The position numbers and the translations under genes are program-made. A stretch of 64,000 nucleotides of DNA from Nocardioides sp. (GTDB lineage Bacteria > Actinomycetota > Actinomycetes > Propionibacteriales > Nocardioidaceae): NCBI GenBank assembly GCA_002729525.1, contig PBYI01000070.1, forward strand, positions 1-64,000, given 5' to 3'. How positions within the stretch are numbered: the stretch's first letter is position 1; each line of letters opens with the position of its first letter. The notes under the pieces were generated by a model, which saw only the letters and a list, made by a program, of their open reading frames with translations, had not been told where the DNA came from and made no database searches. Shown here piece by piece: positions 24,034-31,861 of this stretch.

Positions 24034-24768
24034 ATGGACATGCTCCGCAGCAGCGCGCTGGCCGACGTCGACCTCCCGGACTGGCGCAAGCTCGCCCAGG
24101 GCCTGCACGCCCGGTTCCTGACCGACGGCTTCGCAGCGGGCGCCCGGTTCGTCACCGCGGTCGCCGAGGCTGCCGACGCCCTCGGACACCACCCTCGGGT
24201 GACCATGGACGCCGCCCGGGTCGACCTCGAGCTCGTCAGCCACGACGCGATCTACCGCGCCGACGACGGCACCGAGCACGTCGTCGAGTGGGTGACCCAG
24301 GACGACGTCGACCTCGCCCGACGAGTCAGCGAGATCGCGGCCGAGCACGGTCTCGGCGCCGACCCCGCCCAGGTCACTGAGATCGAGCTCGGCCTGGGTA
24401 CGCCTCGCCCGGACGTCGTCGCTCCGGTCTGGGCGGCCGTGCTCACCGGCGACCCGGCGTCGCAGGGGCGCGGTACGCCGGGCGACGAGGTGCGCGACGC
24501 CACGGCGCGGGTGCCGAACCTGTGGTTCGACGAGAGCGGCGACGACCCCGACTCCCCCGTGACCCAGCGCTTCCCCCTCGAGATCTACCTGCCGCTCGAG
24601 GTGCTCGCCGACCGGGTCGCGGCCGCCGTCGCCGCCGGCGGCACGGTCGTCGACGACAGCGCGGCGCCCGGCAACACCGTCATCGCCGACCCGGACGGCA
24701 ACCGCGCCGTCCTGTGCGTCGACGTCGCCGCCTCGGGCGGGACGGGTCAGCCGAGCCAGTCGGCGTAG
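24034..24768 (+). CDS. 4a-hydroxytetrahydrobiopterin dehydratase fused to a VOC domain
   Basis: 244 residues. Residues ~1-95 are a pterin-4a-carbinolamine dehydratase fold, with the catalytic His pair in DALGHHPRVTMDAARVDLEL. Residues ~100-235 are a VOC domain ending IADPDGNRAVLCVDV. The dehydratase would recycle a pterin cofactor, yet no aromatic amino acid hydroxylase lies nearby. The fused VOC half may give substrate binding. ATG 24034 follows TAGCGT by 6 bases. The 3' end overlaps the convergent mraY by 22 bases. Confidence 0.8.
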   Translation: MDMLRSSALADVDLPDWRKLAQGLHARFLTDGFAAGARFVTAVAEAADALGHHPRVTMDAARVDLELVSHDAIYRADDGTEHVVEWVTQDDVDLARRVSEIAAEHGLGADPAQVTEIELGLGTPRPDVVAPVWAAVLTGDPASQGRGTPGDEVRDATARVPNLWFDESGDDPDSPVTQRFPLEIYLPLEVLADRVAAAVAAGGTVVDDSAAPGNTVIADPDGNRAVLCVDVAASGGTGQPSQSA

Positions 24769-25832
24769 AAGATCCCCATCCCGGCGAGCACGCCGAGGCC
24801 GGCGATGATCCAGAACCGGATCACCACCGTCACCTCGTCCCAGCCGAGGTGCTCGAAGTGGTGGTGGATCGGCGCGATCCGGAAGACCCGGCGCCCCGTG
24901 CCGGTGAGCCGCCGGGTGAGCTTGAAGCCGTAGCGCTGGATCAGCACCGACGACGTCTCCATCACGAACAGCGCGGCCACGACGGCCATCAGCAGCTCCG
25001 TGCGCGACATGATCGCCAGGCCGGCCAGCGCTCCCCCGATGGCCAGCGAGCCGACGTCGCCCATCATGATCCTGGCCGGCTTGGCGTTCCACCACAGGAA
25101 GCCCGCGCAGGCCGTCGCGATCGCCGCGGACAGCACCGCCAGGTCGAGCGGGTCGCGGACGACGTAGCAGTGCTCGTCGGAGAACGCCGCGGCGCCGGAG
25201 CCGCACAGGTGGCTGTTCTGCCAGAGGTTGATGACGGCGTACGCGCCGAACACCATCACCGACGTGCCGGCCAGCAGACCGTCCGCGCCGTCGGTGAGGT
25301 TGGCGCCGTTGGACGTCGCGGTGACGATGAACCAGATCACCGCCAGCACCACGAACCACGGCAGCTCCCAGCCGAAGTCGCGGGTCGCCGACAGCTGCAG
25401 CGAGGCGGGCCGCACCCCGCGGTCGTCGGCGAACAGCTGGGTGGCCAGCACGCCGAAGCCGACCGCGATCCCCGTCTGCCCGACGAGCTTCGCCGGCCCG
25501 GACAGGCCCTGGTTGTGCTGGCGGTAGACCTTGAGGAAGTCGTCGAGGAACCCGATCGCGCCGCACCCGAGGAACAGCAGCAGGAACAGCCACGCGCTCG
25601 CGCTCGGCAGCCGCCCGGTGAGCAAGGTCGCGGCCGCGAAGGCCACCACGGCCGCGGCGAGGATGACGACGCCGCCCATCGTCGGCGTCCCCTGCTTCAC
25701 GTGGTGGGTGGTCGGACCGTCCTCCCGGATCGGCTGTCCGTAGCCGTGCCGCACGAACCACGCGATCGCCAGCCGGGTGCCGACGAGCGACAGCACCACC
25801 GCCAGCGTCGCCCCCACGAGTACGGCCAGCAT
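24747..25832 (-). CDS. mraY: MraY-like phospho-MurNAc-pentapeptide transferase
   Basis: 361 residues, full length, about ten membrane helices. Signature motifs: HHVKQGTPTMGGV, the Asp pair in GFLDDFLKVYRQHNQG, SNGANLTDGADGL, MMGDVGSLAIGG and APIHHHFEHLGW. It transfers phospho-MurNAc-pentapeptide to undecaprenyl phosphate to form lipid I. Unusually it stands alone, without murE, murF or murD, between a pterin dehydratase and an AAA ATPase. It is therefore either a second copy or a relocated sole copy. It converges on the dehydratase gene with overlapping ends. Confidence 0.9.
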   Translation of the reverse strand: MLAVLVGATLAVVLSLVGTRLAIAWFVRHGYGQPIREDGPTTHHVKQGTPTMGGVVILAAAVVAFAAATLLTGRLPSASAWLFLLLFLGCGAIGFLDDFLKVYRQHNQGLSGPAKLVGQTGIAVGFGVLATQLFADDRGVRPASLQLSATRDFGWELPWFVVLAVIWFIVTATSNGANLTDGADGLLAGTSVMVFGAYAVINLWQNSHLCGSGAAAFSDEHCYVVRDPLDLAVLSAAIATACAGFLWWNAKPARIMMGDVGSLAIGGALAGLAIMSRTELLMAVVAALFVMETSSVLIQRYGFKLTRRLTGTGRRVFRIAPIHHHFEHLGWDEVTVVIRFWIIAGLGVLAGMGIFYADWLG

Positions 25833-25911
25833 CCGGTGATCCCCTCTCGGCGTACGGCCTGCTCCCGAGACGCAGCGGACCGACGGGGCAGTCTGCCGTA
25901 CGCCGGGCGCC

Positions 25912-27054
25912 TCAGAGGTAGTCGACGCGCGCCCGCAGGAACTCCGCGAGGTAGGGGATGGTGAAGCGCAGGTAGCCGCGGCGGCTCGGCTCGACCACGC
26001 CGGCGACGATCAGGCGCGAGCGGTAGCGCGACACGTACCCGTGGTCGCGGTCCAGCCGGGCCTCGATGTCGGAGATGGCCGACTCCCCCGTCGTGTCGAC
26101 GGCCATCGCGGCGAGGAACTTCCGGTCGGTGTCGGAGAGGTCGTTGACCGCCGGCTCGTGCAGCGCGAACCCAGCCTCGCGCACCGCGTCGTCGATGCCG
26201 CGCGCCACGTGGTCGGCGGTGATCGCCTCCGACGACGGGTCCTGGCGCCACGCCCGGTCACCCACCACCTGCACCAGGTAGGGGTAGCCGTACGTCGCCT
26301 CGGCCATCCGCGCGACCTCGTCCGGCCCCACCTGCCGCCCGGCCTCGATGATCGGCACCCGCAGCGCCTCCTCGGCCGCGACAGGACTCAACGGCTCGAG
26401 CACGAACCGTCGAGCGCGCCGCAGGAAGGTCGACACGTCGGCCGTCAGCAGGTCCTGCACCGCGGCGGGCAGCCCGGCCGCGGCGAACGCCACCGGCCGG
26501 TCCTCCCGGAACGCGTGCTGGACGACCGCGGCGAGCTGGGCGACGTCGTCGCGGGCTCCGCGGGCGTGCACCTCGTCGATCGTGATCATGATCCCGGTGT
26601 CGTGCTCGTCGAGCAGGTCGGTGATCGCGTTGAGCTGGCGTCGCAGACCGCCCGGCCCCTGCTCCTGCGGCAGGTCGAGGTCGACTCCCCCGAGCCCGCC
26701 GGGCAGCGAGATGCCGCGCACCCTCGGGCGCGACGCCGGCGACTGGCGCAGCAGGTCGGCGAGCTCGGGGAGCCCGTCGGCCGTGATCCGGTCGACGAGC
26801 CCGTCGGTGGCGGTCTCCGACAGCACCAGCCAGCCCCGCTCCCGGGCGAGGGCCTCGGCCTCGTTGAGCACGACGGTCTTGCCGATGCCGCGGTTGCCGG
26901 TGATGAGCGCGGCCCGCCCTGCCGAGCCGGGCGGACCGTCGAGCGCGTCGGCGAGCTCGTCCAGCACCGCGTCGCGCCCCACCACGAGCGGTGGGTTGGA
27001 CCCGAAGGACGGTCGGAAGGGACTACGGCTCGCCACGCCTCCAGCATTCATCAT
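25912..27054 (-). CDS. AAA-family ATPase of ORC/STAND type
   Basis: 380 residues: VVGRDAVLDELADAL, Walker A GNRGIGKT near residue 55, Walker B IMITIDEVH near 155, an ATPase lid ending near 270 (EATYGYPYLVQVVGDRAW) and a C-terminal winged helix (DHGYVSRYRSRLIVAGVVEP). Archaeal Orc1-like ATPases of this shape regulate or defend; the role here is unknown. The first two codons (MM) lie inside an operator-like repeat, and no ribosome site is visible, so the start is approximate. No partner gene lies within 60 bases. Confidence 0.75.
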   Translation of the reverse strand: MMNAGGVASRSPFRPSFGSNPPLVVGRDAVLDELADALDGPPGSAGRAALITGNRGIGKTVVLNEAEALARERGWLVLSETATDGLVDRITADGLPELADLLRQSPASRPRVRGISLPGGLGGVDLDLPQEQGPGGLRRQLNAITDLLDEHDTGIMITIDEVHARGARDDVAQLAAVVQHAFREDRPVAFAAAGLPAAVQDLLTADVSTFLRRARRFVLEPLSPVAAEEALRVPIIEAGRQVGPDEVARMAEATYGYPYLVQVVGDRAWRQDPSSEAITADHVARGIDDAVREAGFALHEPAVNDLSDTDRKFLAAMAVDTTGESAISDIEARLDRDHGYVSRYRSRLIVAGVVEPSRRGYLRFTIPYLAEFLRARVDYL

Positions 27055-27092
27055 TCTTCATCAAAAGCCAAGGGCTTTCATCATTGTTCATC
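27044..27092 (-). promoter_or_regulatory. 19-base direct repeats over the AAA ATPase start
   Basis: On the plus strand GCATTCATCATTCTTCATC (27044-27062) and GCTTTCATCATTGTTCATC (27074-27092) match at 17 of 19 positions and start 30 bases apart, about three helical turns. AAAGCC/GGCTTT forms a small dyad between them. This is the most AT-rich stretch nearby and covers the ATPase start codons, as an autoregulatory operator would. Confidence 0.55.
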
Positions 27093-27114
27093 GGACCGAT
27101 CGCGCCCACGAGGC

Positions 27115-27489
27115 TCAGCGCGTCGGGACGATCTCGCGGCCCAGCGGGAGCAGGGAGATCGGCACCATCTTGAAGCTGCCGATGCCCAGCGGGATCCCGA
27201 TGACCGTCAGGCACAGCGCGACGCCGGTCACCACGTGCCCGATGGCCAGCCACAGCCCCGCCACCAGGAACCAGATCACGTTGCCGATCGCCGACGGCGC
27301 GCCCGCGTCGTGACGCACGACCGCGGTGCGGCCGAACGGCCAGAGCGCGTAGCCGGCGATCCGGAACGACGCGATGCCGAACGGGATCGTGATCACCAGC
27401 AGGCAGCAGATGATCCCGGCGACGACGTAGCCCAGGGCCATCCACGCACCGCAGAGCACCAGCCAGATGACGTTGAGGAGGGTCCGCAC
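27115..27489 (-). CDS. YccF-domain inner-membrane protein
   Basis: 124 residues with two YccF repeats: NVIWLVLCGAWMALGYVVAG, then ITIPFGIASFRIAGYALWPFG, and later NVIWFLVAGLWLAIGHVVTG, then IGIPLGIGSFKMVPISLLPLG. Each repeat has a membrane hairpin and an amphipathic segment. Function is unknown. GTG 27489 with a CACGAT box 7 bases upstream. It is divergent from the SGNH hydrolase gene. Confidence 0.88.
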   Translation of the reverse strand: MRTLLNVIWLVLCGAWMALGYVVAGIICCLLVITIPFGIASFRIAGYALWPFGRTAVVRHDAGAPSAIGNVIWFLVAGLWLAIGHVVTGVALCLTVIGIPLGIGSFKMVPISLLPLGREIVPTR

Positions 27490-27548
27490 GCCGTCGATCG
27501 TGCCCGGTCGCGCCGACAGGTGACCGCCGACCGGGGAGAATCACGGTC

Positions 27549-28271
27549 GTGACCGCCGACGTGCTCCCCTACGACAACCGCACCGGCCGGCCGCCGGGCC
27601 GCGTGGTGCGCTCCCTCGGCGCGGTCCTGCCCGGCGTACGCCGCGTGCTCGCGCAGGCCGAGCCGTACGCCGACGCCTGGCACGCCCACAACCGCCGCGT
27701 CCTCGCCGCCCCGAGCGGCCGACGCCGCTGGGTCGTGCTCGGCGACTCGATGTCGCAGTCCGTCGGTGCGGGCGGTCACGACCGCGGCTGGGTCGGCCAG
27801 CTCGACGAGCGGCTCGCCGCCTCCGGCGTCCACCTGGAGGTGCTGAACCTGTCCGCGACCGGCGCCCGGGTGGACGACGTCCTCGACCAGCAGCTGCCGG
27901 CGCTGCGCGGTCTCCCGGCGTCGACCGCCGACGCACCGGACCTGGTCACCGTCCTCGTCGGGTCGAACGACCTCTTCGCCGGGCGCCGGGTGCGCGACGC
28001 GCTGCCCGAGCGCTTCGGCGCACTCGTGGACGCGCTCCCCCGCGGCGCCGTGGTCGCCACCCTCCCCCAGCCCCGCGCGGCCGCCCGGGGCGCCAACCGC
28101 CACGTCGACGAGGCCGGCGCGCGCGGCGCCCTGCGCGTGGTCGACATGCGCACCGACGGCCCCGACACCTGGGTCGGCCGGGTCGCCGAGGACCGGTTCC
28201 ACCCCAACGAGCGCGGCTACGCGGCGATCGCCGACGCCTTCGAACCGGTGGTGCGCCGCGCGCTTGGTTGA
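27549..28271 (+). CDS. SGNH/GDSL-family hydrolase
   Basis: 240 residues. Block I WVVLGDSMSQS carries the catalytic Ser, block II NLSATGA the Gly, block III VLVGSNDLF the Asn, and block V DRFHPNERGY the Asp-His pair. Such enzymes are esterases or lipases; no signal peptide is seen, so it is probably cytoplasmic. Substrate unknown. GTG 27549 follows GAGAAT by 7 bases. Confidence 0.87.
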   Translation: MTADVLPYDNRTGRPPGRVVRSLGAVLPGVRRVLAQAEPYADAWHAHNRRVLAAPSGRRRWVVLGDSMSQSVGAGGHDRGWVGQLDERLAASGVHLEVLNLSATGARVDDVLDQQLPALRGLPASTADAPDLVTVLVGSNDLFAGRRVRDALPERFGALVDALPRGAVVATLPQPRAAARGANRHVDEAGARGALRVVDMRTDGPDTWVGRVAEDRFHPNERGYAAIADAFEPVVRRALG

Positions 28272-28308
28272 CCGACCGTGGCGGACGGTCGCGGGTCCTG
28301 GACTTCTG

Positions 28309-28348
28309 AGGACGTACGTCCTACCGAGAAGTGACAGGTTTCACCTGT
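28309..28348. promoter_or_regulatory. Two palindromes upstream of a hypothetical gene
   Basis: AGGACGTACGTCCT (28309-28322) is a perfect 14-base palindrome. ACAGGT-TTC-ACCTGT (28334-28348) is a perfect interrupted dyad. They lie 90-130 bases before ATG 28439 and 40-80 bases after the SGNH hydrolase stop. Both look like regulator sites. The second could alternatively be a weak hairpin. Confidence 0.4.
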
Positions 28349-28438
28349 GTTTCGGCCGCCGTTGGTCGACAGTGGAGATGAGCGCATGCGGGGGGCCCTG
28401 CGTCGCCGTACCTGCCCGCCACTGCTCCTGGAGTCGAC

Positions 28439-28816
28439 ATGACACGCATGCCGCAGTCGTACAAGGCCAGCCTCCGCACCGACGTGCGGCGTCCCGCCTC
28501 CGAGCGCCTCGAGCCGCGCCTCGCCGCCGCGCTCGAAGGCCTCACCGGTCACACCTGGGTCTCGGGCAACCTGGGTCTGTCCGACCTCAAGCTCACGTTC
28601 TTCCCCGCACGCTCCGGCAACGGCAGCACCGCGATCAGCCTGCCGCTGGAGCTGGTCGAGGAGGTCGAGGTCGCCGGCGGGCGGCTTGGGCGGGTGCTCG
28701 GCGTGCACGCCTGCGGGTACGTCGTGTGGGTGCGGGTGCTCAACGCCCGCACGGTCGCCGAGGACGTCGCGCAGCGTGCGACCGACCGGCGGGCCCGCAC
28801 CGCCGGGGTCCGCTAG
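28439..28816 (+). CDS. Hypothetical protein
   Basis: 125 residues, no family recognised. The protein is basic at both ends. The middle (FPARSGNGSTAISLPLELVE, then GYVVWVRVLNARTVAEDVA) suggests a small alpha/beta domain. No signal peptide or membrane segment. CTGGAG sits 6 bases before ATG 28439; a second ATG three codons on is also possible. Two palindromes lie upstream. Codon use matches neighbouring genes. Confidence 0.6.
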   Translation: MTRMPQSYKASLRTDVRRPASERLEPRLAAALEGLTGHTWVSGNLGLSDLKLTFFPARSGNGSTAISLPLELVEEVEVAGGRLGRVLGVHACGYVVWVRVLNARTVAEDVAQRATDRRARTAGVR

Positions 28817-28836
28817 CCAGCCCGCCGGCCGCGGGG

Positions 28837-29211
28837 TCACTCCCAGGCCCGCGGCCTCACCCACAGCCCGCAGGGCTGCGAGGAGCCCGACGGCACCCAG
28901 CCGCAGCCCGGCCTCGGGGCGGGAGGCCGCAGCTCGTCGGTGTCGAGGTCGCGCTCCCAGTGCTCGCGTCGCAGCCACCACCCGCGCTCCTCGACGGCGC
29001 AGTCGCACGTGACGCCGATCCGGGTCAGGCGCCGCTCCAGGCCGACCGCACCGGGCGCGGTGGCGTCGCGGTGCGCGCGCGCCAGGCGCAGCGTGCCGTC
29101 GCAGCCGTGCTCGGCGACCGCCCGCGCCACGTAGCAGCACACGCACTCACGCTCCTGCGGCTCGACGAGCCCCGTGCCCCCGACAGCCTCCGCCTCTGCG
29201 CCCACGTCCAC
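28837..29211 (-). CDS. DUF2695-like protein
   Basis: About 124 residues. A cysteine-rich stretch, ECVCCYVARAVAEHGCDGTL, then VGLERRLTRIGVTCDCAVEE, fits the DUF2695 pattern of paired CxxC-like cysteines with a C-D-C motif. The last 35 residues carry more Cys and Pro. It may bind a metal; function is unknown. GTG 29211 is the best start but is uncertain. Convergent with the hypothetical gene at 28439. Confidence 0.6.
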   Translation of the reverse strand: MDVGAEAEAVGGTGLVEPQERECVCCYVARAVAEHGCDGTLRLARAHRDATAPGAVGLERRLTRIGVTCDCAVEERGWWLRREHWERDLDTDELRPPAPRPGCGWVPSGSSQPCGLWVRPRAWE

Positions 29212-29319
29212 GCACCCGTCGTACCGGGGAGCACCGACAGTGACGACAGTGACGAGCACGACCCGGCGACCCACCCGTCCGGGCGCACGCGGGAGCGACC
29301 GGCGCCCTAGCGTGGAGGG

Positions 29320-30165
29320 GTGAGCGCACCGAGCATCCCGACCCACACCCTCCACGACGGCACGTCGATCCCCGCGATCGGCTTCGGCACCTACCCGCTC
29401 CAGGACGACGCGTGCGTCGACGCGGTCGTGTCCGCGCTCGACGTGGGCTACCGACTGGTCGACACCGCGGTCAACTACGGCAACGAGGAGGCGGTCGGCG
29501 AGGCGCTGCGCCGCTCCGGCCTGGCGCGCGAGAACTACCTCGTCACCAGCAAGATCCCGGGCCGCGACCACGCCTACGACGACGCGATCGCCTCGGTGAA
29601 GGGATCGCTGCAGCGCCTCGGTCTCGACCACCTGGACCTGCAGCTCATCCACTGGCCCAACCCCTCGGTCGGCCGCTACACCGAGGCCTGGCAGGCCCTC
29701 ATCGACCTGCGCGAGCAGGGCCTGGTCCGCTCGATCGGCGTCTCGAACTTCACCGCCGAGCACCTGCGCACGATCATCGACGCCACCGGCGTCACGCCGG
29801 TCGTCAACCAGATCGAGCTCCACCCGCGGTTCCCGCAGGAGGAGATGCGGGCGGTCCACGCCGACCTCGGCATCCGCACCGAGGCCTGGAGCCCGATGGG
29901 CAAGCGCCGCGCTCCGCTCGACGAGACGGCCGTCACCGACGCGGCGGGCGCGCACGGCGTGGAGCCGGGACAGGTCATCCTGCGGTGGCACGTCCAGCTG
30001 GGCTCGTTGCCGGTGCCCAAGTCGGCGACCCCGGAGCGGCAGCGGCAGAACCTCGACGTGTTCTCCTTCGAGCTCACCGAGACCGAGATGGCCGCGATCT
30101 CGGCCCTCGCCGAGTCCGACGGCCGCCTCTTCGGCGGCGACCCGGACACGCACGAGGAGATGTGA
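29320..30165 (+). CDS. Aldo/keto reductase
   Basis: 281 residues of the AKR superfamily (AKR5-like, 2,5-diketogluconate reductase group): IPAIGFGTYPL, the catalytic Asp-Tyr in GYRLVDTAVNYGNEEAVG, Lys in VTSKIPGRDH, His in LQLIHWPNP, and the NADPH-binding IPKS-like VPKSATPERQRQN. It should reduce aldehydes or ketones with NADPH. GTG 29320 follows TAGCGT by 6 bases. Single gene. Confidence 0.92.
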   Translation: MSAPSIPTHTLHDGTSIPAIGFGTYPLQDDACVDAVVSALDVGYRLVDTAVNYGNEEAVGEALRRSGLARENYLVTSKIPGRDHAYDDAIASVKGSLQRLGLDHLDLQLIHWPNPSVGRYTEAWQALIDLREQGLVRSIGVSNFTAEHLRTIIDATGVTPVVNQIELHPRFPQEEMRAVHADLGIRTEAWSPMGKRRAPLDETAVTDAAGAHGVEPGQVILRWHVQLGSLPVPKSATPERQRQNLDVFSFELTETEMAAISALAESDGRLFGGDPDTHEEM

Positions 30166-30171
30166 GCGACC

Positions 30172-31854
30172 TCAGGCAGGTACGTCGGCCGGCAGGCTGA
30201 TCAGCAGCCGCCGCCGGTCGCCGTCAGCATCGACGCAGACGATCGAGCCGCCGTGCCGCTCCACGATCCGGCGGCACGTCGCGAGGGCCAGCCGAGTGCC
30301 CACGCGACCCTCGTCCGCCCACGACCGCTCGGTGACGACGTCGAAGAGCGCCGCCCGCTCCTCCGGCGGCACCCGGCCGCTGTTGTCCTCGACCACGATC
30401 TCGACCAGCCCGACGCCCTCCACGGGCACGGCGGCCTCGACGGTCACCGACGGTCGTACGCCGGCCGGCGACCGCCGCAGCACGTCGGAGAAGAGCTCCT
30501 GGAACAGGGTCGTCATCAGGCGCGGGTCGCCCGCGAGCGCGACGTCGTCGACGGTGAGCCGCAGGCGGCTGCGGCGGTGCAGGGCGAGCGACGCGGCGGC
30601 CAGGCCGTCCTCGACGGCGTCCTCGAGGACGACCCGGGTCACCGCGAGGTCGCTGGTGCCGACCCGCTCGTAGGCCAGCAGGTCCTCGAGCAGCGCGACG
30701 CCGCGGGCCGCGCCGTGCTGGGCATGGGCGAGCAGCTCCTTGACCTCCGGCCGGGTCTCCATCGTCGATGCCAGCTCGGTCGTGGTGGTGACCGCTCGCA
30801 GCGGTGTCAGGAGGTCGTCGGCGACGGTGTCGACGAGGGCGCTGAGCTCACGGTGGGTACCGGCGAGGTCGTCGGCGAGCCGGTCGCGCTCGGCCAGTGA
30901 CGTGGCGAGGGCGTCCCGGACGGCCAGCGCCTCGGCGCGGGCCCGCTCCGCCTCGTCCCGGTCGCGCACGGCGGCGTCGCGGTCCAGACCGATGTCGATG
31001 AGGTCGCGCCCCACCAGGGCGACCGCCAGGGCGCCGAACGCGGCCTGGACGACCGCCATCGCCGAGAGCACGAAGACCGGGTCCGCCGAGCCGTCCCGCA
31101 CCGCCGCGACACCGACGAGGCCGACGAGCACGGGCAGGACCGCGACCACGGGGAGCAGGCGGCGCAGCACGGCGCCGCCGGCGGTGGCGCGCAGGACGAG
31201 CCCGGCGATGCCGCGGTCGGGGCGGGCCAGGAGCCACCCGCCGGCGAGCGCGGTGATCGCGAGCGACGTCGGCAGACTCATCGTCCCGAAGAGCCCGACG
31301 ACGTACAGGTCGTCGCTGCCGTAGAGGTGGCCGACGAGGCCCTGCAGGCCGATGACACCGGCCAGACCGGTGGCGACATCGGCCCAGCCGGAGAGCCGGG
31401 CGACGCAGAGCAGGCCGCCGGTGACGAGCAGGATTTGCCCGACCGAGGTCATCACCGACATCGTCCCGGCGACGTCGTCGCCGGGAGGCACGAGGAGCGA
31501 CAGGGGGAAGGCCGTGCCCCGCGAGACGGCGACCAGCGACGCGACGTCGCCGACCGCAGTGAGAGCGAGCGCCGCGACGGCCCCGATCGTGGCCGTGCGG
31601 CCCGTCCCCCCGAGGGAGACCACGAGGACCGCGAGCGCGACCAGCCCGAACCCGAGGGCCGTCGACGGCTGCATCGCGGCCAGGTCGGGATGGAACCGGG
31701 TCAGCACGTCGATCCCGGCCACCCAGCCGACCAGGACCACGACGGTCATGACCAGCACCAGCCCCGCAGCGACGGGGGCGACCCGGCGCAGCGGCGCGTC
31801 GTCGGCGACGACGACGGCGCCCGGGGGCGCAACGCCGTCCGGGGAGGGGGTCAC
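30172..31854 (-). CDS. Membrane sensor resembling a histidine kinase but with degenerate catalytic motifs
   Basis: 560 residues. The first ~285 hold about eight membrane helices; a coiled coil (RDRDEAERARAEALAVRDAL) leads into a HisKA-like and an ATPase-like region. Where kinases have HDL..PL this protein has DTVADDLLTPLRAV, so the phosphoacceptor His is missing. The N box reads FQELFSDVLRRSP, with the key Asn lost. The G1 box is DNSGRVP instead of DNGxGIP, and G2 is GTRLALA. It is probably a pseudokinase sensor or scaffold. GTG 31854 lies 7 bases after the LLM oxidoreductase stop, so the two are likely cotranscribed. Confidence 0.7.
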   Translation of the reverse strand: MTPSPDGVAPPGAVVVADDAPLRRVAPVAAGLVLVMTVVVLVGWVAGIDVLTRFHPDLAAMQPSTALGFGLVALAVLVVSLGGTGRTATIGAVAALALTAVGDVASLVAVSRGTAFPLSLLVPPGDDVAGTMSVMTSVGQILLVTGGLLCVARLSGWADVATGLAGVIGLQGLVGHLYGSDDLYVVGLFGTMSLPTSLAITALAGGWLLARPDRGIAGLVLRATAGGAVLRRLLPVVAVLPVLVGLVGVAAVRDGSADPVFVLSAMAVVQAAFGALAVALVGRDLIDIGLDRDAAVRDRDEAERARAEALAVRDALATSLAERDRLADDLAGTHRELSALVDTVADDLLTPLRAVTTTTELASTMETRPEVKELLAHAQHGAARGVALLEDLLAYERVGTSDLAVTRVVLEDAVEDGLAAASLALHRRSRLRLTVDDVALAGDPRLMTTLFQELFSDVLRRSPAGVRPSVTVEAAVPVEGVGLVEIVVEDNSGRVPPEERAALFDVVTERSWADEGRVGTRLALATCRRIVERHGGSIVCVDADGDRRRLLISLPADVPA

Positions 31855-31861
31855 CTCGGCA

